Shown here: piece after piece, positions 16,660-23,218 of the stretch
Layout of the letters: every line of letters starts with the position of its first letter
Position numbering within the stretch: the first letter of the stretch is position 1
From: a virus
Length of the DNA stretch: 38,329 nucleotides
Virus record (IMG/VR): IMGVR_UViG_3300027733_001073
Location: 1 to 38,329 of that record
Direction: 5' to 3' (one strand)
Translations under genes and position numbers: made by a program
The notes under the pieces: model-generated
Seen by the model: the letters and a program-made list of their open reading frames with translations, nothing else
Database searches by the model: none
What the model was told of the DNA's origin: nothing

Positions 16660-17538
16660 ATGAAAAAAATAGCAGTGGGAATTATAGCGGTATTTAGTTT
16701 AGTACTATTACAGCCAGTACATGCAGAACCAAACAAATCAATTGTTATTATTGATACAGCAATTGATTCATCTATTCCGCAACTAAAAGCAAAACTTGTT
16801 CAAGAAGTATGTATTCTTGGAAGCATGGTTTGTCCAAATGGTCAACGATTCCAAGAAGGTCCTGGAGCAGCAACTCTTCCATCATCTGTAGCATTAAAAG
16901 GTGGGTTTGAACATGGAACTATCATGGCACTTGTTGCTAATCAGGTTAACCCAGATGTAGATATTATTTTTGTACGTATTGCTGGAGTCCTAAAGAATGG
17001 GAAGATGGATACATACAGTATTAATGAAGTAACGAAGGCTCTTACATGGGTGGTTGCTAATAAGCAAAAGTATAATATTGTTTCAGTTTCTGCATCACAA
17101 GGAAATCATACTTTGGGAACAGGTCCAAATTATTGTCCAATTCGTGTAACACATGCAGAACTTATTGGAAACATTGATAAGTTATCTGCTGCGGGAGTTG
17201 CTACAATTTTTGCTGCTGGAAACAATCGTGACTACGCTAGAATTGATTTTCCAGCATGTATTCCACAAGCAGTTGCAGTTGGTGGAGCAACAGAAGATGA
17301 TGCTATGGCACCATACTCAAATGCTGCACCAGAGGTAGACTTCTATTCTCTTGGAGCATTTAATACTCAACTTGGAAGATTTGCAGGAACATCTGCAGCA
17401 ACTGCAGCATTCTCTGCAGCATGGGCTAAAAATTACAAGGGTACCTATCAATCAACTTATGATTATTTTGTATCAGTATCTAAGCAAGCAGTAGGACGAT
17501 CAACTACAACCAATAGGCTTGTAAGTCTTTTAGGTTAA
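16660..17538 (+). CDS. Secreted subtilisin-like serine protease
   Basis: 292 residues with SD GGGAG and a signal peptide (1-22, ending PVHA). The catalytic triad of the S8 family is visible: Asp32 in VIIDTAID, His85 in FEHGTIMA, Ser245 in GTSAATA, with oxyanion Asn188 in AAGNN. A Pro/Cys-containing loop (FPACIPQAVAVGGA) matches the region before the last strand. There is no obvious propeptide. It should act outside the membrane, perhaps on host surface proteins or on the phage-encoded exported proteins upstream. Exported subtilases are uncommon in phages. Confidence 0.85.
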   Translation: MKKIAVGIIAVFSLVLLQPVHAEPNKSIVIIDTAIDSSIPQLKAKLVQEVCILGSMVCPNGQRFQEGPGAATLPSSVALKGGFEHGTIMALVANQVNPDVDIIFVRIAGVLKNGKMDTYSINEVTKALTWVVANKQKYNIVSVSASQGNHTLGTGPNYCPIRVTHAELIGNIDKLSAAGVATIFAAGNNRDYARIDFPACIPQAVAVGGATEDDAMAPYSNAAPEVDFYSLGAFNTQLGRFAGTSAATAAFSAAWAKNYKGTYQSTYDYFVSVSKQAVGRSTTTNRLVSLLG

Positions 17539-17545
17539 TTGGTTT

Positions 17546-17618
17546 TGGTCTGTAACTCAGATGGTAGAGTGCCGAACTGTTAATTCGGATGTCGCAGGAT
17601 CGATCCCTGCCAGACCAG
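17546..17618 (+). tRNA. tRNA-Asn (GTT)
   Basis: Acceptor TGGTCTG pairs with CAGACCA. Anticodon arm CCGAA-CTGTTAA-TTCGG gives GTT. The T arm is GCAGG/CCTGC. Discriminator G; no full CCA encoded. First of three adjacent tRNAs. Confidence 0.93.
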
Positions 17619-17623
17619 CAAAA

Positions 17624-17697
17624 GCGAGTGTTGCATAATGGTAGTGCTTCTGCCTTCCAAGCAGATGGTGCCAGTTCAATTCTGGTCACTCGCTCCA
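17624..17697 (+). tRNA. tRNA-Gly (TCC)
   Basis: Acceptor GCGAGTG pairs with CACTCGC. Anticodon arm TCTGC-CTTCCAA-GCAGA gives TCC, reading GGA/GGG. Discriminator T and an encoded CCA are present. Confidence 0.93.
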
Positions 17698-17698
17698 A

Positions 17699-17770
17699 GG
17701 CCCTATCTTCTAGTGGTCAGGATACCAGGCTTTCATCTTGGTGAGCAGAGTTCAATTCTCTGTAGGGCTA
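17699..17770 (+). tRNA. tRNA-Glu (TTC)
   Basis: Acceptor GGCCCTA pairs with TAGGGCT (one G-T). Anticodon arm CCAGG-CTTTCAT-CTTGG gives TTC, reading GAA/GAG. It starts one base after the tRNA-Gly CCA. Confidence 0.92.
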
Positions 17771-17778
17771 CAAAAGTT

Positions 17779-17843
17779 TGATATAATATATATGTACCTG
17801 CCAATTGGGGGTACATAACTTATTCGCTTGAAAGGGGAATAAA
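17779..17843 (+). promoter_or_regulatory. hsp20 promoter and ROSE-like RNA-thermometer leader
   Basis: Extended -10 TGATATAAT (17779-17787), then a leader of about 50 nt with two hairpins. The first (17792-17816) pairs ATGTACC with GGTACAT around CCAATTGG. The second (17821-17841) pairs TATTC with GAATA and folds the UCGCU motif over the AAAGGGG SD, with a G-G mismatch inside. UYGCU facing an SD is the mark of ROSE thermometers upstream of small heat-shock genes. Confidence 0.6.
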
Positions 17844-18272
17844 ATGGTAGTAACACATGCAATGGATCTATTCAATGATCCTTTTTTTATTGGCTTTAAC
17901 AGAGAGTTAGGCCGCTTAAATACCGCACATAAAACAAACTCACAGACATATCCTCCATATGATCTTCTCAAACTAGATGAAGATACATATAGAATTTCTT
18001 TGGCTGTTGCTGGATTTTCCAGGGAAAATATTGATATCTCAGTAGACAATGGAACTCTTATTATTAAGGGTGAGATTGTAGAGGTAATAGATGCTGAAGT
18101 AGTTCATAAGGGTATTGCTGGTCGTAAATTTGTACGATCATTTGCTCTTGGAGAGTATATGGAAGTAACTGGTGCAGAAATGAAGGATGGTATGCTGCAT
18201 ATTAATGTAGATCGTATTATTCCTGAAGACAAAAAGCCAAAGACTATTGAAATCAAACTTGCTAAAAAGTAG
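17844..18272 (+). CDS. Small heat-shock protein, Hsp20 family
   Basis: 142 residues with an alpha-crystallin domain: PPYDLLKLDEDTYRISLAVA, GFSRENIDISVDNGTLIIKG, RKFVRSFALGEYMEV and MKDGMLHINV. A short N-terminal region (DLFNDPFFIGFNREL) is typical of IbpA-like proteins; the C-terminus is basic. It is an ATP-independent chaperone that binds unfolding proteins. SD AAAGGGG 6 nt before the ATG lies in a hairpin, implying heat-dependent translation. Hsp20 genes occur in several phages, where a role in virion assembly or host stress has been proposed. Confidence 0.9.
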   Translation: MVVTHAMDLFNDPFFIGFNRELGRLNTAHKTNSQTYPPYDLLKLDEDTYRISLAVAGFSRENIDISVDNGTLIIKGEIVEVIDAEVVHKGIAGRKFVRSFALGEYMEVTGAEMKDGMLHINVDRIIPEDKKPKTIEIKLAKK

Positions 18273-18287
18273 TATATAGGCTATAAT
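18259..18287 (+). promoter_or_regulatory. Promoter of the lysin gene
   Basis: TTGCTA (18259-18264), 17 bp, TATAAT (18282-18287). The -35 lies inside the end of hsp20. Leader about 50 nt with TTAGGAG before ATG 18344. Confidence 0.55.
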
Positions 18288-18343
18288 TATATAAGAGACC
18301 TAGGCATGTCTTTAAACTGCCCCTTAATATTAGGAGATAAAAA

Positions 18344-18988
18344 ATGGCAGCAAAGGGTAGTCTAGAAGCAATCATTGAGGTTGCAAAGAAAGAGTTAGGA
18401 ACTATTGAAGGGCCTAAAGATAATGAAACAAAGTATGGTGCATGGATGAAGGTTAACTTCCAACCATGGTGCCAGTCATTCGTTTCTTGGTGTGCATTTA
18501 CTGCGGGGGTAGCAAAGTTTCCAAAGTCTGCATCAACAGTAGCAGCGTCAGATCAGTTTAAAAAAGAAGGTCGCTGGTCAGATGCTCGTAATGATGACCC
18601 AATGCCAGGAGACTGGATTTATTTTGATTTCCCAGATGATGGTGTAAATCGTATTTCACATGTTGGTCTTTGCATTAAGAACAATGGCGATGGAACAATT
18701 CAAGTTATTGAAGGAAACACTTCAGGAACTGCAAAGGGAGACCAACGCAATGGTGGAATGTGCGTTGAGAAAACTCGTGCTTATGTTAAGAACAACAAGA
18801 AAAAGTTGATTAATGCTGTTGTTGGTTGGGGTCGTCCAGTTTATGCTGGTGAAGAAAATGCTCCACTACTAAATAAACTAGCAGCAACACCAGCAAAGGC
18901 AACATCTCCAGATGCTGTTAAAAAGGTTTCAACAAGTCAAGATATTAAGAAATCTTCTGGTGGGGGCAAGGGAAACCAGGTAAAGTAA
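18344..18988 (+). CDS. CHAP-domain endolysin
   Basis: 214 residues. The CHAP domain covers about 5-165: PWCQSFVSWCAF holds the nucleophile Cys, MPGDWIYFDF the conserved Gly-Asp-Trp, RISHVGLC the catalytic His, and IEGNTSG the Glu/Asn. The C-terminal 45 residues are Ala/Lys/Ser-rich without a clear wall-binding domain. It cleaves peptidoglycan peptide bridges. It has its own promoter and SD, separated from the holin-like genes by about 2.5 kb. Confidence 0.85.
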   Translation: MAAKGSLEAIIEVAKKELGTIEGPKDNETKYGAWMKVNFQPWCQSFVSWCAFTAGVAKFPKSASTVAASDQFKKEGRWSDARNDDPMPGDWIYFDFPDDGVNRISHVGLCIKNNGDGTIQVIEGNTSGTAKGDQRNGGMCVEKTRAYVKNNKKKLINAVVGWGRPVYAGEENAPLLNKLAATPAKATSPDAVKKVSTSQDIKKSSGGGKGNQVK

Positions 18989-19174
18989 TTGCCAGTTTAT
19001 GAATACAAATGTACAGGAAAATGTCCTGAAGTTGTAATCAAACAAAGATCTATTAAAGATACCGATCCAGGGTATGAGTGTGAAACTTGCACTCTACCAC
19101 TGGAACGTGTATACTCTAATGTAACAGCAGTATTCAACGGTAGTGGATTCTATTCCACTGATAACAGAAAGTAG
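18989..19174 (+). CDS. FmdB-like zinc-ribbon protein
   Basis: 61 residues starting at TTG directly after the lysin stop. MPVYEYKCTGKC ... YECETC gives paired Cys in the FmdB arrangement, and the end FNGSGFYSTDNRK matches the usual tail of FmdB proteins. The family is common in actinobacteria and proposed to be regulatory; true function is unclear. Translation is probably coupled to the lysin. Confidence 0.8.
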   Translation: MPVYEYKCTGKCPEVVIKQRSIKDTDPGYECETCTLPLERVYSNVTAVFNGSGFYSTDNRK

Positions 19175-19177
19175 CGG

Positions 19178-19183
19178 TATACT
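19178..19183 (+). promoter_or_regulatory. Leaderless-type -10 element
   Basis: TATACT, with exactly 6 nt to ATG 19190. No -35 recognised. Confidence 0.45.
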
Positions 19184-19189
19184 ATGAAC

Positions 19190-19414
19190 ATGACAATGAC
19201 AGAAGAAGTTGTTCAAAAAGAATGGCTATTAAAGGCAACAGATCGTTGTGATTCTTGTCCATCAGAAGCACTTGTTAAAGTAACTGGAATATCTGGAGAT
19301 TTAATGTTTTGTGGACACCACTATAATAAGATTATGAATGATCCACAAGGATATAAAAAGATGATGTCTTTTGCATTAACTGTAATTGACGAACGAGAAA
19401 AATTGGCGGTATAA
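19190..19414 (+). CDS. DUF7455-like actinobacterial protein
   Basis: About 74 residues. The core LLKATDRCDSCPSEALVKV and DLMFCGHHYNKI gives C-x2-C and C-x2-H-H zinc ligands and matches, from memory, the DUF7455 family of actinobacteria. ATGs occur at 19184, 19190 and 19196; 19190 is preferred because the TATACT at 19178 is 6 nt before it and there is no SD. Function unknown. The next gene starts 3 nt downstream. Confidence 0.65.
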   Translation: MTMTEEVVQKEWLLKATDRCDSCPSEALVKVTGISGDLMFCGHHYNKIMNDPQGYKKMMSFALTVIDEREKLAV

Positions 19415-19417
19415 ATA

Positions 19418-19825
19418 ATGTATGAATACTATGTAAGAAAAGTAGAGAATGTAGTAGATGGAGATACCATTGATGTTCTTATTGATTTAGGGTTTGATAT
19501 TTTGTTTGCATCCCGTGTAAGACTGGCTGGTATTGATACCCCTGAGTCTCGCACAAAGGATCTTGCTGAGAAGGCCCTTGGTCTTGAAGCCAAGGAGTAC
19601 CTAAAAAAGTCTCTAAAGGACGCTAAGTCTGTTATTATCAAGACTGAAAAGATGGACTCATCTGAAAAGTATGGTCGCATTTTAGGCTGGGTATATGTAG
19701 ATGGAAACACAGTATCACTTAACGACATGATGATCAATGATGGTTATGCATGGGGATACCTTGGAGATACCAAGGTTAAAGATTTTGCAGCACTCAAAAA
19801 GGCAAGATTAAAATCAGGTAAATAA
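19418..19825 (+). CDS. Staphylococcal-nuclease-like (thermonuclease) protein
   Basis: 135 residues with the SNase fold: VVDGDTIDVLIDLGF, RVRLAGIDTPESR (Arg, Asp and Glu of the active site), EYLKKSL, EKYGRILGWVYVDG (second active-site Arg) and LNDMMINDGYAW. No signal peptide, so it should act in the cytoplasm or after lysis. It could degrade host DNA/RNA or supply nucleotides. It shares its stop with the next start (TAATG). Confidence 0.85.
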   Translation: MYEYYVRKVENVVDGDTIDVLIDLGFDILFASRVRLAGIDTPESRTKDLAEKALGLEAKEYLKKSLKDAKSVIIKTEKMDSSEKYGRILGWVYVDGNTVSLNDMMINDGYAWGYLGDTKVKDFAALKKARLKSGK

Positions 19826-20049
19826 TGAATCCAAAAAGTCAGGCCTTATTAGAGCACCTAATAGTACAAGGTGCTATAGAGATGTCTGGTATTGATCAAT
19901 TTGGTGAGATGACATACTCAATTACTGATAAGTTACAAGAGGTTCATCCAGAACTATATATAGAACTTAGAGATGAGTTTGAACATAACATGTTTCAGAT
20001 GATAGATCAAGGACCAAAGGTTATGACATGGAAGATTAGGACAATATAG
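19825..20049 (+). CDS. Small phage protein, paralogue of 20300-20629
   Basis: 74 residues. LLEHLIVQGAIEMSGID, GEMTYSITDKLQEVHPELY and EFEHNMF align with the N-terminal half of the protein at 20300, so the two arose by duplication and now flank thioredoxin. Mostly helical, acidic, no catalytic motif. It starts at TAATG with the SNase gene and abuts thioredoxin. Confidence 0.65.
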   Translation: MNPKSQALLEHLIVQGAIEMSGIDQFGEMTYSITDKLQEVHPELYIELRDEFEHNMFQMIDQGPKVMTWKIRTI

Positions 20050-20307
20050 ATGAATATGATTCTTTATTTTACTGCTGATTGGTGTGGTCCTTGTAAACAA
20101 ACAAGGCCAATTGTTGAAGAGTTAAATCGTGAACAGATCATGGCTAAGTTTTTTATTGTTGATGTTGATTTAGAGATTGAAATGACTCAAGATTTTGGTA
20201 TTAGGTCTATCCCTACTTTTGTAGTAATGAAAAACAATAAAGAGATTCATCGTGTAACTGGTGCACAAAATAGGCAGCAATTAGAAGCATTGATTAGATA
20301 TGAATAG
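20050..20307 (+). CDS. Thioredoxin-like protein
   Basis: 85 residues with FTADWCGPCK (Cys12/Cys15), the classical thioredoxin active site, and RSIPTFVVMKNN with the cis-Pro loop. At 85 residues it is shorter than host thioredoxins (about 105), as in phage glutaredoxin/thioredoxin versions such as T4 NrdC. It probably donates electrons or assists folding. No ribonucleotide reductase is visible here. Confidence 0.9.
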   Translation: MNMILYFTADWCGPCKQTRPIVEELNREQIMAKFFIVDVDLEIEMTQDFGIRSIPTFVVMKNNKEIHRVTGAQNRQQLEALIRYE

Positions 20308-20629
20308 CCCTGAAGACGATCTAATAAATAATCTTATACTTCAGGGTGCTTTAGAGGTTGCTGGCCTAGATGCTGAAACTGGAGAATTCCTATATGCAGT
20401 AACCCCTAAGTTGCAAGATGTTATGCCAGATATGTATGAAGACCACCTTAAAGTAGTAAATAAAGACCTTCTAAATCTATGGGAAAAAGGATATTTAAAC
20501 ATTGATTTTTTCTTGCCAGATCCAATAGTCACTATATCTGAAAAGGGCCTTGATAAGGCTGAGGTTTCTAAACTAACTAAGCCAGAAATCTGGGCACTAG
20601 AAGAAGTCAAAAGACTACTAAAGAACTAA
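20300..20629 (+). CDS. Phage protein, paralogue of 19825-20049
   Basis: 109 residues. LINNLILQGALEVAGLDAET, GEFLYAVTPKLQDVMPDMY match the smaller neighbour. It adds a C-terminal part (FFLPDPIVTISEKGL ... LEEVKRLLKN) that the neighbour lacks. It overlaps thioredoxin by 8 bp. Function unknown. Confidence 0.65.
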   Translation: MNSPEDDLINNLILQGALEVAGLDAETGEFLYAVTPKLQDVMPDMYEDHLKVVNKDLLNLWEKGYLNIDFFLPDPIVTISEKGLDKAEVSKLTKPEIWALEEVKRLLKN

Positions 20630-20633
20630 AGTC

Positions 20634-20642
20634 TGATATACT
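20634..20642 (+). promoter_or_regulatory. Leaderless-type extended -10
   Basis: TGATATACT, with TATACT at 20637-20642 and exactly 6 nt to ATG 20649. No good -35. Confidence 0.55.
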
Positions 20643-20648
20643 AATTAG

Positions 20649-21233
20649 ATGATAAAAGAAGGCGATTTTGTTATGGGTTCTACCTCTGAGGGCATGGTCC
20701 ACGGAGTTGTAGAGCATATTATGGTTGAAGGTGGAACACTAGGTACCCCTGGATCAGAGTATGCACTTGAGTCAATGCCACCAGAAAACCCAGCAATGTC
20801 TGTAAGAATTTATGAAGAAGAAGATGGCAAATGGGAACCAACAGCCTATAGCATTGGAATGATGTATAAGGATGCAAAGATTGCAGACATAAACAATCAC
20901 AACATGGAAGAGGATAGCGAAGAGATGGATTCAGAGGTTGCAATGGCAATGTATGATTCATCAATTGGAAAATTAGAAGAAATGGAAGATGAAATGGAAA
21001 AAGCAAAAAAGCCTAACTATGGTGAAATGATTCAACCACGTTCTGGTGGTTCAACACCTTCAAATCCTAAACTATATGCAAGAGTTGTTCAAGCAGCAAA
21101 AGATAAGTTTGATGTTTATCCTTCTGCCGTTGCAAATTCTTGGGTAGTACAAGAATATAAGCGCCGTGGTGGAGCATATAAGTCTCAAAAAGAATTAGGA
21201 TCAGATAATTTTTGGAATGGATTTTTAAAATAA
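20649..21233 (+). CDS. Protein with C-terminal DUF5872-like domain
   Basis: 194 residues. The N-terminal beta-rich part (KEGDFVMGSTSEGMVHGVVE) is followed by an acidic Met-rich middle (about 80-120). The C-terminal domain LYARVVQAAKDKFDVYPSAV, WVVQEYKRRGG matches DUF5872, seen from memory in phages and algal viruses. No SD; the -10 6 nt upstream implies a leaderless message. It may be virion- or assembly-related, but that is a guess. Confidence 0.65.
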   Translation: MIKEGDFVMGSTSEGMVHGVVEHIMVEGGTLGTPGSEYALESMPPENPAMSVRIYEEEDGKWEPTAYSIGMMYKDAKIADINNHNMEEDSEEMDSEVAMAMYDSSIGKLEEMEDEMEKAKKPNYGEMIQPRSGGSTPSNPKLYARVVQAAKDKFDVYPSAVANSWVVQEYKRRGGAYKSQKELGSDNFWNGFLK

Positions 21234-21367
21234 TGCCAAAGAAAAAAGCAAAATCATTTAATGCAACACAAATTAAGGACGGAAAGATTGTACGCATGAA
21301 TAAAAACGGTACAGTTAAATCCATTCTTGGTCCATATGAAGTAAAGCATCCAAAGAAGGATAAGTAA
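21233..21367 (+). CDS. Small basic phage protein
   Basis: 44 residues, very Lys-rich (MPKKKAKSF ... KHPKKDK), with a short beta-like core (GKIVRMNKNGTVKSI). It shares TAATG junctions with both neighbours, strong evidence for a real gene. Possibly nucleic-acid-binding; no family known. Confidence 0.65.
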   Translation: MPKKKAKSFNATQIKDGKIVRMNKNGTVKSILGPYEVKHPKKDK

Positions 21368-21735
21368 TGGCAGATACATACTCACCTAATGCAGGCATGA
21401 AGGCTGCTGCTAGACGTGCTTTGAAATGGAAAGAAGATGGTAAGGCAACAGGTGCTGGAACTCCAGTAGGCTGGGGCAGAGCAACAGATATTGTTAGTGG
21501 AGCCTCTATGTCTCTTGATACTGTTAAGAGAATGTACTCTTTCTTTTCACGTCATGAAGTAGATAAAAAAGGTAAAGGTTTCTTTGATGGACCAGAGTTT
21601 CCATCAAATGGAAGAATTATGTGGGACGCATGGGGTGGTGATGCTGGATTCTCATGGAGTCGCAGTATCGTTGAACGTGAAAAAAGCAAGACAGAAAAGG
21701 TTTGGCAAGGAAGTCCATTTAGTTTAAAGGAGTAA
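21367..21735 (+). CDS. Conserved phage domain protein (ARRALKW type)
   Basis: 122 residues: AAARRALKWKEDGK, VGWGRATDIVSG, SLDTVKRMYSFFSRHEVDKK, PSNGRIMWDAWGGDAGFSWS. This motif series is familiar from phage proteins, often next to or fused with capsid maturation proteins, but has no firm function. It starts at a TAATG junction. The basic helical start could bind DNA. Confidence 0.7.
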   Translation: MADTYSPNAGMKAAARRALKWKEDGKATGAGTPVGWGRATDIVSGASMSLDTVKRMYSFFSRHEVDKKGKGFFDGPEFPSNGRIMWDAWGGDAGFSWSRSIVEREKSKTEKVWQGSPFSLKE

Positions 21736-21737
21736 AA

Positions 21738-22154
21738 ATGATTTATATCCTTGTTGTGGGCTTGACATTGATAGCCTTTTCCTCTATAATTATAGTAATG
21801 AACAAAAAAAGAAAAAAGTCTTTTAATAAAATACTATATCGTCAAAGTGATATGCATAATATATTAAAAGATTTTTTCTTTAAAGACATTTTTGATGACA
21901 AAGTTGTTACATCTCAGTCTAAAATTTGGAAAGAGAAACAGACAACTAGGGTTGTCATAATAGATGAAAAAGCATATTGGGTATCAAATAACATGTTCTA
22001 TGTTGGAGATACGGTAGATGGAAAGGTTAGACCAGAAACTGGAAGACCTTTAGATACAACCAAAATGTCAAAAAAAGAAATAGATAAGATGTTATTCATC
22101 CTGGATAACTTAAAGAATGGGAAACTAAATGATAGTGGCAGTGCAGGGAACTAA
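21738..22154 (+). CDS. Single-TM phage protein
   Basis: 138 residues. An N-terminal hydrophobic helix (about 2-20) followed by NKKRKK, so the bulk of the protein faces the cytoplasm. The soluble part has VVIIDEKAYWVSNNMFYVGD. Good SD (AAAGGAG) 5 nt upstream. Unknown family. Confidence 0.65.
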   Translation: MIYILVVGLTLIAFSSIIIVMNKKRKKSFNKILYRQSDMHNILKDFFFKDIFDDKVVTSQSKIWKEKQTTRVVIIDEKAYWVSNNMFYVGDTVDGKVRPETGRPLDTTKMSKKEIDKMLFILDNLKNGKLNDSGSAGN

Positions 22155-22479
22155 TGAGTTTGATGACTATAATCTATTCCTTCGTGCTATAAGTGTTGCT
22201 TTATCTGGAATGAAAGAAGAAGAAAAAGATTTTATAATTTATTCTGTCGGTCCAACAAGGGTCAACTCTTTTGTTTCAGAATTTTCAAACCTTTCAGAAA
22301 GAGGAATGAAAGCAAGGGGTCGTAAGATAAAGTTTTATAAAGTTCCAGAAAGTTGGGTACATGACAACATGGATCAAGTAAACTATTTTGCATTTCTTAG
22401 CAAACCTAAAGAGCCAGTATCCAAACTAACTACTTTTGCAGAATCAAAGAATGTAGAAGTAGGAATCTTCCGTTACTAA
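22129..22479 (+). CDS. Putative Rossmann/SLOG-like small phage protein
   Basis: 116 residues. MIVAVQGTNEFDDYNLFLRA resembles the first strand and turn of YspA/SLOG-type nucleotide-binding proteins. DFIIYSVGPTRVNSFVSEFS supplies a second strand. The likeness is weak and no catalytic residue is obvious. It overlaps the previous gene by 26 bp, long for this genome, so a slightly later start is possible. Confidence 0.5.
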   Translation: MIVAVQGTNEFDDYNLFLRAISVALSGMKEEEKDFIIYSVGPTRVNSFVSEFSNLSERGMKARGRKIKFYKVPESWVHDNMDQVNYFAFLSKPKEPVSKLTTFAESKNVEVGIFRY

Positions 22480-22493
22480 AAGAAAGTACAAAC

Positions 22494-22703
22494 ATGATAA
22501 TTAGTTCGTTAGCACATATGGAAAAAATTGTTTCAAAGAATAAAGAACTTGAATGGATTGGCTGGGATGTTGTGGAACGCAAAAGATCAGACCTTGCAAG
22601 AACATCTCCAAGTGGAGTACGTGTAAAAAATGCATGGTACCTACAAAAAACCTTTAACCTTAATCGTAATGGTTGGGATATTCCAAACAAATACGGTCAA
22701 TAA
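22494..22703 (+). CDS. Small phage protein, unknown function
   Basis: 69 residues with aromatic-rich pieces (LEWIGWDVVERK, KNAWYLQKTF, NRNGWDIPNKY). The basic middle RTSPSGVRVKN suggests nucleic-acid or peptide binding. It ends directly before the WhiB-like gene, in the same transcription unit. No family recognised. Confidence 0.6.
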   Translation: MIISSLAHMEKIVSKNKELEWIGWDVVERKRSDLARTSPSGVRVKNAWYLQKTFNLNRNGWDIPNKYGQ

Positions 22704-22988
22704 ATGAAGCAACATTTATGGAAAGATGAAGCAGCCTGTCTTGGGCTTGATACTAATATATTCTTTGATAAGTATGAAGATGATGTAGAGGTGCGTCCAA
22801 TTGTAGACTCAATTTGCCAAAGATGCCCAGTATCAAATATTTGTTTTGCTAACGGTGTTTCTGGTAAAGAGTATGGTGTTTGGGGTGGAGTATTCCTTGA
22901 ACTTGGAAATATATCTAGAGAGTTTAATAAACATAAAACTAAACAAGACTGGGCTAATACCTGGCAAGCATTGACAATGGAGAAGTAA
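22704..22988 (+). CDS. WhiB-like Fe-S transcription regulator
   Basis: 94 residues. Four Cys at 12, 38, 41 and 47 (C-x25-C-x2-C-x5-C) plus GVWGG at 58-62 define the WhiB family, found in actinobacteria and their phages. These proteins hold a 4Fe-4S cluster and bind the housekeeping sigma factor; phage copies such as mycobacteriophage TM4 WhiB can down-regulate host genes. The usual basic C-terminal DNA-binding tail is weak here. It sits between small unknown genes and shares TAATG with the next. Confidence 0.92.
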   Translation: MKQHLWKDEAACLGLDTNIFFDKYEDDVEVRPIVDSICQRCPVSNICFANGVSGKEYGVWGGVFLELGNISREFNKHKTKQDWANTWQALTMEK

Positions 22989-23218
22989 TGTATACAGATC
23001 AAATGCGTAGAGCCTTTCACTCTATAATTCCTCCGAAAGGTTTTAAAATAGAATTAATTGATAATGAACATTTTTTAACAATTAAACTAGACGAATATGT
23101 ATTTGCAAAAATGGTTCATGATGATAAGATACAGGCATTACAGTATGTACTAAATGCAAAAAAAGCATTAGAGATGGAAGGCGCAATAGTATTAGTTACA
23201 AGAGAGGCTATTAAGTGA
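22988..23218 (+). CDS. Small phage protein, unknown function
   Basis: 76 residues, mixed alpha/beta (FKIELIDNEHFLTIKLDEYV, then a helix KIQALQYVLNAKKALEMEG). It starts at TAATG with whiB and overlaps the glycosyltransferase by GTGA. No motif recognised. Confidence 0.6.
   Translation: MYTDQMRRAFHSIIPPKGFKIELIDNEHFLTIKLDEYVFAKMVHDDKIQALQYVLNAKKALEMEGAIVLVTREAIK

Noticed and set aside
17504-17698. Minus-strand frame across the tRNA cluster
   Set aside because: It is antisense to two tRNAs and the subtilase end; such frames over tRNAs are a known artefact.
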